64,000 nt of DNA, taken from assembly GCA_016711225.1 (NCBI GenBank), contig JADJTK010000050.1:186001-250000 (forward strand). The letters are read 5' to 3'. The notes beneath the pieces were generated by a model. The model was given only the letters and a program-made list of their open reading frames with translations. It did not search any database and was not told the DNA's origin. Source of the DNA: Opitutaceae bacterium. Its GTDB lineage: Bacteria > Verrucomicrobiota > Verrucomicrobiia > Opitutales > Opitutaceae. The position numbers and the translations under genes are program-made. This document shows, piece after piece, positions 56,175 through 64,000 of the stretch; the first letter of the stretch is position 1, and every line of letters begins with the position of its first letter.

Positions 56175-57092
56175 TTATTGCCCCTCAAACAACTCGTCCG
56201 CCTCACCAAACATGACCAAGCGGTGGGGAGGCAACTGGGTGCGAAACCAGGTGCGCTGCTTTTTCACCAACGCCCGGGTATTGCGCACGATCTCCCCCTC
56301 CAGCGCCGCCAACGGCTTCTTGCCGTCGAGCAGCGCGAGCACCTCGCGATAGCCGATGGCCCCGGCCGCGCTCGGATTCTCCCTGAGTCCGACTTGATCC
56401 AGCCGGCGCACCTCGTCGACAAGCCCCGCCGCCAGCATCGTTCGCACCCGCGCCACGATCCGCGCCTCCAACTCCTCCGGCGCGCAGTCCAGCCGCACCA
56501 GCTTCACCTCGTAATCCGCAAATGCCGACGGCTTGGCGCGAAACGCAGCCGCCAACTCCACCAGTTGCCGTCCCGTCGCCCGACAACGCTCCAGAGCGCG
56601 CAGCACCCGCCGCGGATTCTGCGTGTCCAGCGTACCCAGTCCTTCGGGATTGAGAGTCCGTAGCTCGGCAACCAGTGCCGCCAGCCCCTCGACCGCCAGT
56701 CGCGCGTCGAGTTCCTCCCGCAACGCCGGCTCGACCTCAATCTCGTCCGACATCGGCGCAAAAAAGCTCCGCAAGTAGAACCCACTTCCTCCCACCACCA
56801 GCACCGGCCGGCCCCGGCGCCCGATAGCTTCGACCGCCGCCCCTGCCGCTGCCACGTACAGCTGCACGTCGTAACGTTCCCGTGGCTCGACCAAGTCGAT
56901 CAGGTGATGCGGCACGCGGGCCAATTCCTCACGGGTCGGCTTCGCGGTACCGATATCCATGCCGCGGTAGACCAGAAGTGAATCGCACGACACGATCTCG
57001 GCGCCGCGCCGTTCGGCCCAATCGAGAGCGCGCGCCGTCTTGCCCGACGCCGTCGGGCCGGTAAGCACATGAATGATGGGACGCTTTGTCAT
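56175..57092 (-). CDS. miaA: tRNA dimethylallyltransferase
   Basis: MiaA adds a dimethylallyl group to A37 of tRNAs that read U-starting codons. The 305-residue product has the P-loop LTGPTASGKTA, the catalytic region SCDSLLVYRGMDIGTAKP, HHLIDLVEPRERYDVQ, VLVVGGSGFYLRSFF, NPRRVLRALE and the C-terminal GAIGYREVLALLDG. It starts MTKRPIIHVL at 57092; longer in-frame starts are not family-like. The 261 bases to the next gene hold a low-complexity tandem repeat. Confidence 0.95.
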   Translation of the reverse strand: MTKRPIIHVLTGPTASGKTARALDWAERRGAEIVSCDSLLVYRGMDIGTAKPTREELARVPHHLIDLVEPRERYDVQLYVAAAGAAVEAIGRRGRPVLVVGGSGFYLRSFFAPMSDEIEVEPALREELDARLAVEGLAALVAELRTLNPEGLGTLDTQNPRRVLRALERCRATGRQLVELAAAFRAKPSAFADYEVKLVRLDCAPEELEARIVARVRTMLAAGLVDEVRRLDQVGLRENPSAAGAIGYREVLALLDGKKPLAALEGEIVRNTRALVKKQRTWFRTQLPPHRLVMFGEADELFEGQ

Positions 57093-57212
57093 CGCTTTGC
57101 GCGGCCAGCCTCGCCCGGCTCGCGCCGAAGACAAACATGAAGCGAAGCGCTTCCGCTAAAGCAGATTCGAGCGAAGCCCGTTACCGCTCGCAGAAACTGA
57201 GCTTCGCCCCCG

Positions 57213-57309
57213 CCACTTGTTACTTGTCCCTTGCTACTTGTTACTTGGCCCGTGGCCCTTGCCCTTGTCACTTGCCACTTCTCCCTTGCCCCTTGGTACT
57301 TGTCCCTTC
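57213..57309. repeat. Tandem ACTTG low-complexity repeat
   Basis: About 97 bases of imperfect CACTTGTTACTTGTCCCTTG-type units precede the pyrimidine-rich 25-mer (57318-57342) and the kinase gene. An inverted short copy lies after the gene at 58247-58276. The origin is unknown. Confidence 0.55.
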
Positions 57310-57353
57310 GTTCCGCCTTCCGCCTTCTTCCTTCTGCCTTAGGCCGCCGCCCA

Positions 57354-58235
57354 ATGCCCAGGTTCAGCTTCATCTTCAATCCACACTCCGGTCTGAACCG
57401 GAAACGTCCCGGGTTCATCCGCCAAGTGCGCGCCTGGATTGCTGCGGAGAAACTCGACGCCGAATTCCAGGCTACCGAGCGCCCGCACCACGCCACCGAA
57501 CTTGCCCGCTCCGCCGTCGCGCGCGGTTGTGAGCGCATCATCGCCATCGGGGGCGACGGTACCCTCAACGAGGTCGCCTGCGGAGTCGTCCACAGCCCCG
57601 CTGCCCTCGGCCTCATCCCCTGCGGCTCCGGCAACGGCCTGGGCCGCCACCTCGGCGTGCACGGTTCGCTGCGACACGCCCTGCACATCGTCCGCGATGG
57701 TCGGGTCCGCGCGATCGACACCGGCCTGGCCGCCGGCCACCGCTTCTGCAACGCCACCGGCGTGGGCTTCGACGCCGAGATCGCCCGCCGTTTCAACAGC
57801 CTACCCAGCCGCGGCTTCCGCACCTACCTGAGCACCGGCTGGAACACCTTCTTCAACTACAAGCCGGAAACCTACACCATTCGCACCGCCGAGGGCCGCG
57901 AGATCGTGCAGACGGCCTTCGTCGTCGCCGTGGCCAATTCCGACCAATACGGCAACAACGCCCGCATCGCCCCTGGCGCCCAAGTTGATGATGGCCGGCT
58001 CGACCTCACCGCCATCCCGCCGCTGGGCCTCTTCCGCTCGGCCCAGCTCGTCGCCCGGATGTTCGGTGGCGATCTACGCCGCCAGCGAGGCGTCTATTCC
58101 GCCCAGGGCGAAGCCTTCACGATCCTTCGGCCTGCGGCCGGGGTGATCCACGTCGACGGCGAGACGCGCGAAGCTGGTTGCGAGATCGAGATCCGCATCG
58201 ATCCCCGCAGTCTCCGTTTCCTGGTTCCGGCGTAG
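57354..58235 (+). CDS. Diacylglycerol kinase-like lipid kinase (YegS/DgkB family)
   Basis: A 293-residue lipid kinase with the DAGK catalytic fold. Signatures are FNPHSGLNRKRP at residues 8-20, IIAIGGDGTLNEVACG (nucleotide loop) and IPCGSGNGLGRHLG (near 90), and DGRLDLTAIPPLGLF in the C-terminal domain. Members phosphorylate diacylglycerol, sphingosine-like lipids or undecaprenol-type lipids, with a role in envelope lipid recycling. The substrate is not determined by sequence. It is flanked by repeat sequence on both sides. Confidence 0.9.
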   Translation: MPRFSFIFNPHSGLNRKRPGFIRQVRAWIAAEKLDAEFQATERPHHATELARSAVARGCERIIAIGGDGTLNEVACGVVHSPAALGLIPCGSGNGLGRHLGVHGSLRHALHIVRDGRVRAIDTGLAAGHRFCNATGVGFDAEIARRFNSLPSRGFRTYLSTGWNTFFNYKPETYTIRTAEGREIVQTAFVVAVANSDQYGNNARIAPGAQVDDGRLDLTAIPPLGLFRSAQLVARMFGGDLRRQRGVYSAQGEAFTILRPAAGVIHVDGETREAGCEIEIRIDPRSLRFLVPA

Positions 58236-58246
58236 AACGGAAGACC

Positions 58247-58276
58247 CGAAGTACCAAGTCACAAGTATCATGTGAC
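58247..58276. repeat. Inverted copy of ACTTG-type repeat
   Basis: GTACCAAGTCACAAGTATCA and its tail read, on the reverse strand, as GTGACTTGGTACTTC-like sequence of the repeat at 57213-57309. Thus the kinase gene lies between inverted repeat remnants. Confidence 0.4.
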
Positions 58277-58385
58277 AATAACACGGAGAGCAGGGTCCAA
58301 ACGCATCCAGCGGCACAAGCCGTTGAGCCCGGGCGCGGCGGCCGCGTCCACCGAGGGTCCTTGCCGCCCCCTTCCCCATTCTCGC

Positions 58386-58422
58386 GGCGAAGCCGCCTTA
58401 GGTTTTACGCTGCGCAAAACCT
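58386..58422. repeat. GGCG-AGGTTT dispersed palindrome, copy 1
   Basis: GGCGAAGCCGCC, TTAGGTTTTACGC and TGCGCAAAACCT form two neighbouring hairpins. A second copy is at 61209-61245 in the same order and spacing. The two flank the AAA+/TPR gene pair. Confidence 0.7.
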
Positions 58423-58465
58423 TGGCATTGCACGTGCCCAGAGCCCTGTTTGTCTGGTAGGAGCC

Positions 58466-59843
58466 ATGTCGAAGCTTGATTCCCTGCGCGCGGCCCTCGC
58501 GCACTCCCCGGACAACGTGCCGCTGCTACTCCTCTTTGGTCAGGCCGCATTGGAGGAGTTCGTAGCCGACGACGCCCGCACCGCCTTCGAGCGCGCGCTC
58601 GCCCTCGAACCGCACGACGGCGAAGCCGCCCTCGGACTCGCCCGCGCCCTGCACCTCCAGGGCAAGACCTCCGAGGCCATCCTGCGCGCCGAGGCGCTCG
58701 TCGCCGCGCATCCCCGACTCGCCGAGGCCCACCGCTGGCTCGCCCGTTGGCTGCTCGACGACGGCAATACCGCCGCCGCCCGCACCGCCTACCAGCGCGC
58801 CCTCGCCCTCGAACCCGCGCAGCGCGACGAAGCCCTCGAGCAGGCGCTCGCCGCCGGGTCCTCATCGGGACCGCAGAAGGTGCCGCTCAGCGCCGCCGCC
58901 GGCACTCCCGCCGAACCCGCCGCCGAGGCCGCGCCCGGTGACCTTGATCGCGTCGCCGAGTACGAACTTCCCACCGAGGTCGAGCGCCCGTCGCTGACTT
59001 TTGCCGACGTCGGCGGCATGGACGCGGTGAAGGAGCAGGTGCGCATGAAGATCCTCTTCCCGCTCCAGCAGCCCGATCTCTTCAAGGCCTACGGAAAGAA
59101 GGCGGGCGGAGGCGTGCTCCTCTATGGTCCGCCCGGCTGCGGCAAGACGCTCATCAGCCGCGCGGTGGCCGGCGAGATCAAGGCAAAGTTCCTCTCCGTG
59201 GGTATCCACCAGGTAATCGAGATGTGGCTGGGCAACTCCGAGAAGAACCTGCACGGGCTCTTCGAGTACGCCCGCCGCAACGCCCCGGCCGTGCTCTTCT
59301 TCGACGAGGTCGACGCCCTCGCCGCCAACCGCGCCGACCTGCGTGCCAGCGCCGGCCGCACCTTGATCAACCAGTTCCTCGCCGAGTTCGACGGCACCCA
59401 GGGCGCCAACGAGGGCGTGCTGGTGCTCGGCGCCACCAACGCCCCGTGGCACCTCGATCCCGCCTTCCTGCGCCCCGGCCGTTTCGACCGCGTACTCTTC
59501 GTGCCCCCGCCCGACGAACCCGCCCGCGCCGCCATCGCCGCCGTGATGGCCCGCGACAAACCGGTGGAAAAGTTCGATGCCGCCGCGCTCGCCAAGCGAA
59601 CCAAGGATTTTTCCGGCGCCGATCTGCGCGCCGTCTTTGATCACGCCACCGAGCGCACGCTCACCGAAGCGATGAAACGCGGCCGCGTGATCCCGCTCAC
59701 CACCGACGACCTCGCCCGCGCCGCCAAGGACGTGAAGCCCTCGACCCGCGGCTGGTTCGAGAGCGCCCGCAACCACGCCCTCTACGCCAACCAGAGCGGT
59801 TTTCTACGACGACGTGCTCGTGCACCTCGGACTGAAAAAGTGA
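58466..59843 (+). CDS. AAA+ ATPase with N-terminal TPR, last residues in another frame
   Basis: From ATG 58466: TPR repeats at residues 1-125 (ALALEPHDGEAALGLARALH; AHRWLARWLLDDGNTAAA), an Ala/Pro linker and a Cdc48/spastin-like AAA module (170-445). It has VGGMDAVKEQV, Walker A GPPGCGKTL (near 221), Walker B VLFFDEVDAL and the arginine finger RPGRFDRVLF. A TTTT run at 59800-59803 breaks the frame: one T less gives GFYDDVLVHLGLKK then stop at 59843, the expected ending of this family. Likely a remodelling or unfolding motor; TPRs hold partner proteins. The following TPR gene starts at the stop (TGATG), so the two are coupled. Confidence 0.85.
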
Positions 59844-61120
59844 TGAGCGACCCTTCCTCCCCCCAAGCCGAGTTCCTGCGCGGTTGCCAACTCTACGACC
59901 TGCGCCGCTTCGCCGACGCCGAGGCCGCTTTCCGCCGCGTGCTCGCGTACGAGCCGATGCACGCCTGGGCGCTCCATCAACTCGCCCGCACTTTCTGGCG
60001 ACAAGACCGCGAAGCCGAGGCCCTGCCCGTCGTCCTCCAGGCCATCGGCTCCGACCCGGAAGAGGCCGAGCACCAGGTGCTCCATAGTCAGGTACTTTGT
60101 TCCATGGGACGTGGCGCCGACGCCCTCCAGGCGGCGGACGAGGCCCTGCGCCTCGACCCCACCTCCGCCAGCGCCTTTACCGCCCGGGCCGCCGCGCTCT
60201 GCACCCATTCGAAGTGGGCCGAGGCCGAGGAGGCCGCCCGCCAGGCCCTCGCCCTCGAACCCGAGCACGACCTCGCCCACCATTACCTCGCCCACTCGCT
60301 GCGCCAGCAGGGCCGCGGCAAGGAGAACGCGGACGCCGTCCGCAGCCAGCTCGGCCGCAATCCCGACGATCCGCTCGCCCATGCCAACGCCGGTTGGGCG
60401 GCGCTCGAACGCGGCGACGCCCGGCAAGCGCAGGTGCACTTCGCCGAGTCGCTGCGCCTGTCCCCGGGTTTCGAGTGGGCCCGCGAGGGATTGGTACAGT
60501 CGTTCCGCGCCCGCTCGCCTCTCTACCGCGCCTACCTCGCCTACACCTTCTGGCTCTCGAAACGCCGGCAAAGCCAGCAGTGGGCCATCCTCCTCGGCCT
60601 GTATCTTGGTTCCCGTTTCGCGCGCGAGCTCTTCACCGGCGAGTGGCGCTGGGTAGGGCTGGTGATCGGCCTCGCGTATTTCGCCTTCGCCTTCTGGGTG
60701 TGGGTGGCGCGAGGGATCGGCAGCCTGCTGCTGCTCACCGATCGTTTCGGCCGGATGGTGCTGCGCCCCCACGAGAAGCTGGAGGCCTGCTTCATCGGCT
60801 TCGGTCTTCTGGGCGGCGCCGGGCTGGCCACCTTCGGCTGCCTCGCGCAGCGCGACGCGCCACTGCTTGCCGGCGCCCTGTTGGTGCTCTCCTGTATCCC
60901 GCTCGCCTGCACCTTCGACAACAGCCGGCGCCTCGGCCGCTGGTTGTTCGGCAGCGTGAGTGCCTTCGCCTGGTTGGTCGCAGCGCTGGCGGTGACGGTT
61001 TGGTTCGCGCCATCGCGCAGTGGAGCCGAAGTGCTCGGTGGCCTGTTCCTGCCGGCCCTGCTCGGCTGCGTCGGTTCGTCTTGGCTCGGCAACGTCAGCG
61101 CCCTCCGGCAGAGCCGATAA
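59843..61120 (+). CDS. TPR membrane protein
   Basis: A 425-residue protein starting MSDPSSPQAEFLRGCQLYDL. Residues 1-210 form about six TPRs (AEAAFRRVLAYEPMHAWALHQ; AEEAARQALALEPEHDLAHHYL in pieces). Residues 215-420 have five or six hydrophobic segments (ILLGLYLGSRFARELF, VGLVIGLAYFAFAFWVWV, LLGGAGLATFGCLA, WLVAALAVTVWF, LFLPALLGCVGSS). There is no catalytic motif. It is translationally coupled to the AAA+ gene upstream and would place a TPR surface at the inner membrane, perhaps to recruit the ATPase. A GCGTTCTTCG palindrome (61166-61188) lies downstream. Confidence 0.82.
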   Translation: MSDPSSPQAEFLRGCQLYDLRRFADAEAAFRRVLAYEPMHAWALHQLARTFWRQDREAEALPVVLQAIGSDPEEAEHQVLHSQVLCSMGRGADALQAADEALRLDPTSASAFTARAAALCTHSKWAEAEEAARQALALEPEHDLAHHYLAHSLRQQGRGKENADAVRSQLGRNPDDPLAHANAGWAALERGDARQAQVHFAESLRLSPGFEWAREGLVQSFRARSPLYRAYLAYTFWLSKRRQSQQWAILLGLYLGSRFARELFTGEWRWVGLVIGLAYFAFAFWVWVARGIGSLLLLTDRFGRMVLRPHEKLEACFIGFGLLGGAGLATFGCLAQRDAPLLAGALLVLSCIPLACTFDNSRRLGRWLFGSVSAFAWLVAALAVTVWFAPSRSGAEVLGGLFLPALLGCVGSSWLGNVSALRQSR

Positions 61121-61165
61121 ACAGCGCCTCCTCCTGTTCCGAGTTCGAGGTTGGGCCGGCGCCTC

Positions 61166-61245
61166 GCGTTCTTCGGCGCGAAGAACGCATTAGCCGCCGC
61201 CCACCCGCGGCGGAGCCGCCTAAGGTTTCGCGCCGCGCGAAACCT
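61166..61245. repeat. Palindrome and GGCG-AGGTTT dispersed repeat, copy 2
   Basis: GCGTTCTTCG-GCG-CGAAGAACGC at 61166-61188 is a perfect 10-bp stem. At 61209-61245 the second copy of the element at 58386-58422 occurs: GGCGGAGCCGCC followed by AGGTTTCGCG-CCG-CGCGAAACCT. The last eight codons of the permease gene (SEVSRGAKP end) and its TAG stop lie inside this repeat. Confidence 0.75.
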
Positions 61246-62089
61246 CTGAGGTCAGGCCTTGGATGAACTCCCGCTGCAGCAGCAGAAACAGCCCCATCAC
61301 CGGGGCCACCGACACCATCGTGCCCGCCATGATCATCCCCCACTCCTGGAAGTTCGTGCCACGCAGGCCGGCGAGCGCGCTAGAGAGCGGATACAGAGCG
61401 GGGTCCTGCAGCACGATCTGCGGGCCGACGAAGTTGTTCCACGCGCCCAGGAAGCTGATCAGCAGGAAGGCGCCCAGCATCGGCCGCACCACCGGCAGCA
61501 CCACGCTGAAGAAGATCCGCAGCTCCCCCGCCCCATCGATACGCGCCGCCTCGATGATCTCGTCGGGCACCGAATTGAGCATCGCCTGCCGGAAGAGGAA
61601 CACCCCGAAGGCCGGCGCCAGCGACGGCAGGATGAGGCCGGCGTAGGTGTTCAACAATCCCAGCTGATGCAGCAGCTGATAGCCGGGCGCCAACAGCAGC
61701 GGCCCCGGCACCAACACCGCCCCCAGCACGAGCACCGTAAGCAGGCGCCGGCCGCGGAAGGAGAACTTCGCCAATGCGTACCCACCCATGGCCGAGCAGG
61801 TCGTCGCCCCGATCGCGGTAACCGAGGCGTAGAACGTGGAGTTGAGCATCGCCCGCGCGATCCCCTCCTCGGCGAAGAGCCGGTCGAAGTTGTGCAGCGT
61901 GAGACGCTCCCACGCCACGCCCAGGAAACCAGCGCCAGGCGGCAGCAACAACGAGGAGAAGATGTCCTCGTTGGACTTGAAGGCCGCCGTCACCATCCAG
62001 GCAAACGGCAGTAGCAGGAAAACCGCCACCACCACCAGCAGCAGGTAGATCAGGACCCGGGCAAACTGTTCGAATTCACGGTTCTGCAT
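61220..62089 (-). CDS. Sugar ABC transporter permease, MalG type
   Basis: A 289-residue inner-membrane permease of the CUT1 (carbohydrate uptake) family. Six hydrophobic segments are visible (VVAVFLLLPFAWMVTAAF near the start). The cytoplasmic EAA loop reads IIEAARIDGAGELRIFFSVVLPVV. Gene order (binding protein, MalF type, MalG type) is typical; no ATPase gene is in the window, so an outside MsiK-like ATPase may serve. It starts six bases after the preceding permease. The extreme C-terminus overlaps a dispersed palindrome that also supplies the stop codon. Confidence 0.92.
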   Translation of the reverse strand: MQNREFEQFARVLIYLLLVVVAVFLLLPFAWMVTAAFKSNEDIFSSLLLPPGAGFLGVAWERLTLHNFDRLFAEEGIARAMLNSTFYASVTAIGATTCSAMGGYALAKFSFRGRRLLTVLVLGAVLVPGPLLLAPGYQLLHQLGLLNTYAGLILPSLAPAFGVFLFRQAMLNSVPDEIIEAARIDGAGELRIFFSVVLPVVRPMLGAFLLISFLGAWNNFVGPQIVLQDPALYPLSSALAGLRGTNFQEWGMIMAGTMVSVAPVMGLFLLLQREFIQGLTSEVSRGAKP

Positions 62090-62095
62090 GGCGCG

Positions 62096-62984
62096 TCAGT
62101 ATCGCTCCTGGCGGGAGATCCGCCGCTGCGCCCAGGTGAGGGCGATGAGGATCAAGGCCAGCACCCAGCCGATGGCGCTGGCGTAGCCGAGGTCGCCCAG
62201 CTGAAAACCCATCTGGTAGAGGTAGATCACGATCGTGAGGCCGCGGTTGTCGGTGGGGCCCGCCGTGTAGTCGAGCATCACCCACGGCAGCTCGAAGAGT
62301 TGGAAGCCGCCGATCAGCGAGAGCAGGGTGACGAAGCCCGCCACCGGCCGGATCTGCGGCCAGACGATGTGCTCGGAAACGTTGCCACGCCCCGGCACCA
62401 TCGATGAGGGCCGACTCCTCCAGATCGCGCGGCACGCCCTGCAGGGCCGCCAGGAAATAGACCATATTGAAACCGGTGTAGAGCCACAGTGAGGCCAGGA
62501 TCAACGACGGCACCGCGTAGGCCTGCAGCCACGGGAAGTCGGGGTTGAAGGCGGGGAACGCAAAATGGAGTATCACGTTGAGCAGGCCATAACGCCGCTC
62601 AAGGATGAGCGCGAACAACACCCCGGCGAAGACCAGCCCCACCAGCGACGGCGCGAAGAGCACCAGGCGAAAGAACCAACGGCCGCGGATACCCGGCCGG
62701 TTGAGCAGCAGCGCCAGCCCCAGCGAGAGCGGCATTTGGATGAATACCGCCGCCAGCGCAAAGAGCGTGGTGTTGCGCAGCGCCAGCCAGAACAACGGGT
62801 CGCGCAGCATGAACAGAAAGTTCTCCCACCCCACCCACTTCGCGGTGCGCGGGCCGAAGGTCTGCTGGAACGCGAGCACCAGCGATTGGGTGAGCGGCCA
62901 CGCGACAAAGACGGCGAAGGTGAGCACGAACGGCGCGGCGAACAGCCACGGCGCCCAGCGCGGGTGCGGTGAATAGCGGCTCAT
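62096..62984 (-). CDS. Sugar ABC transporter permease, MalF type, frame broken
   Basis: About 295 residues if restored. N-terminal frame: WAPWLFAAPFVLTFAVFVAWPL, LVLFAPSLVGLVFAGVLFAL and the EAA region LEESALIDGAGAWQRF. From there the family continues in another frame (EHIVWPQIRPVAGFVTLLSL; DNRGLTIVIYLYQMGF). The break is at a GG pair (62375-62376) where one base less restores QRFEHIVWPQI. ATGA overlaps the binding protein stop. A six-base gap leads to the MalG-type gene. Probably one intact gene with an assembly indel. Confidence 0.87.
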
Positions 62985-64000
62985 GACTTCGGCGCCTCCT
63001 CGCGCAAAAACACGTTGCGCTGCACGAGTCGCTCCAGGTCGGCCTGGGCAGCCTCGAGCAGTGCGTGGCCCTTCGCCTCCAACACCGGCAATTCGTAGTT
63101 GCCGGTGCTCTCCGCCCAGTCGACCAGCCGCTGCAACGCCGTTCCGTAGGTGCGCCGCGCCGCCACCGTATACGGCGAGGAACTGCGCAGCGGCACCGCC
63201 GGGGCCTGCGCGATGAACAGGCGGCCGATCGGCTGGCCACTGAAATAGGGATTGGGCTCGTCAAACACCGGCCGGGCCCAGAGTTCGCGGAACGGCGGAA
63301 TCGTGCCGGTGTCGCGAAAAAACGAATCGCACACCTCCGGCGAAGTGTACAGGTTCAGGGCGAAATCGAACGTGGCGTCCACGTCTCGGGCGCTCTTGGG
63401 AATCATCAGCGCGGTGCCGCCCGACACGCTGGTGCGCCGCCCGCCCCGCTCCCAAGCCGGGATCGGCATGAGCTTCATCTTCCCGGCCAACCCGGGCAGG
63501 TCGAGTCGCCACACCCCGGTCAGCCAATCCGACATTAACATACAGACCACCGCCCCGTCGTGCCGCAGCCGGTTACCGGCGGCGGTCATCTCCTTCGCGT
63601 CGACGGCGATGCGCCCCGGCCCCACCACCCAGGCGGTGAGCTGGGCGAGCACCCGCGCGTTGACCGCGGTAGCGAGCGCCGGCCGCCCCTGCCCATCGAA
63701 GAACCCGCCGCCGGCCTGCAACAGAAGGATCTCGGTCTGGTCGGCGTTGGTGGACCAGTAGTTGAGCAGATAACGCAACGGCCGCCCGTCGGGCCCCCGC
63801 GCGGCCATGAGCGGGGCCATCTCGCGCACAAAATCCGCCCAGGTCTCAATCTTGGAGACGTCGATGCCCGCCGCCTCGACGAGGTCGGCGCGATACGCCA
63901 GCAGCACCGGATGCACGTCGTGAGGGATGCCGAAGATGCGGCCGCGCGTTGTCCACGGGGAGAAGGAGGGTGGGTTGAAACGCTCCAGCCAACCACCGGC
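62981..64000 (-). CDS. Sugar ABC transporter substrate-binding protein, N-terminus beyond the window
   Basis: At least 340 residues of a family 1 extracellular solute-binding protein; the open frame reaches 64000 with no start, so the first part is missing. Pieces: GIPHDVHPVLLAYRADLVEAAG, WADFVREMAPLM, VCMLMSDWLTGVWR, VSGGTALMIPKSARD and DFALNLYTSPEVCDSFFRDTG fit the CUT1 pattern of sugar binding and hinge strands. It would deliver oligosaccharides to the two permeases that follow. It is linked to the first permease by a four-base ATGA overlap. Confidence 0.9.
   Translation of the reverse strand, partial: AGGWLERFNPPSFSPWTTRGRIFGIPHDVHPVLLAYRADLVEAAGIDVSKIETWADFVREMAPLMAARGPDGRPLRYLLNYWSTNADQTEILLLQAGGGFFDGQGRPALATAVNARVLAQLTAWVVGPGRIAVDAKEMTAAGNRLRHDGAVVCMLMSDWLTGVWRLDLPGLAGKMKLMPIPAWERGGRRTSVSGGTALMIPKSARDVDATFDFALNLYTSPEVCDSFFRDTGTIPPFRELWARPVFDEPNPYFSGQPIGRLFIAQAPAVPLRSSSPYTVAARRTYGTALQRLVDWAESTGNYELPVLEAKGHALLEAAQADLERLVQRNVFLREEAPKS

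Overview
GC-rich DNA (about two thirds G+C by eye) from a Gram-negative, flagellated bacterium, most likely a Verrucomicrobiota member close to Opitutaceae. The pointers are a C-terminal PEP-CTERM sorting tail on an autotransporter-repeat protein, several very large secreted repeat and carbohydrate-active proteins, two lipid A pathway-type enzymes, a flagellin with a sigma-28 promoter, and ORF6N and DUF5069 genes. This placement is inference from gene content, not from a phylogenetic marker.

Layout. 1-2.3 kb: end of a secreted unknown, then hisC-hisB (minus). 2.3-13.5 kb: one long minus-strand chemosensory operon with nine genes (response regulator with PATAN-like output, CheY-like, CheW, MCP, CheR, hybrid CheA, CheB, CheW-PATAN, CheW-like). 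Its order resembles a mix of cyanobacterial Pix/Pil and Pseudomonas Wsp systems. A NarL-type regulator follows at 14 kb. 15-24.1 kb: metallophosphoesterase, trpA, carboxylesterase, leuS, glycosyltransferase 2 and a secreted serpin. 24-34.3 kb: ORF6N protein, a broken secreted glycosidase, a secreted deacetylase and a leucine-rich-repeat/Ig protein. 34.6-46.9 kb: MFS permease, flagellin, a large TIM-barrel glycosidase-like protein, a KamA-type radical SAM enzyme, CHAD protein, FKBP, lpxI and recD2. 47-56 kb: NHL/BACON-like secreted protein, a broken toxin-antitoxin pair, a membrane protein, two near-identical 62-residue membrane proteins with matching leaders around a DUF5069 gene, and an autotransporter-repeat/PEP-CTERM gene. 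56-64 kb: miaA, a diacylglycerol-kinase-like gene, an AAA+/TPR pair and a sugar ABC transporter (two permeases plus a binding protein cut by the window end).

How they work together. The chemosensory genes form a complete adaptation-capable array (MCP, CheW, CheA, CheR, CheB) whose outputs look like regulators of surface motility rather than CheY-FliM alone. The secreted glycosidase-like proteins, deacetylase and sugar transporter suit a polysaccharide degrader. Four secreted proteins share a small beta module, three of them at the extreme C-terminus.

Quality note. At least seven frame breaks at short base runs interrupt otherwise intact genes, including housekeeping recD2 and cheB. Assembly indels are the simplest explanation, so split genes should be read as probably whole. 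Short palindromes headed by GTAG recur between genes and inside recD2. No tRNA, rRNA, CRISPR array, insertion sequence or replication origin was recognised.
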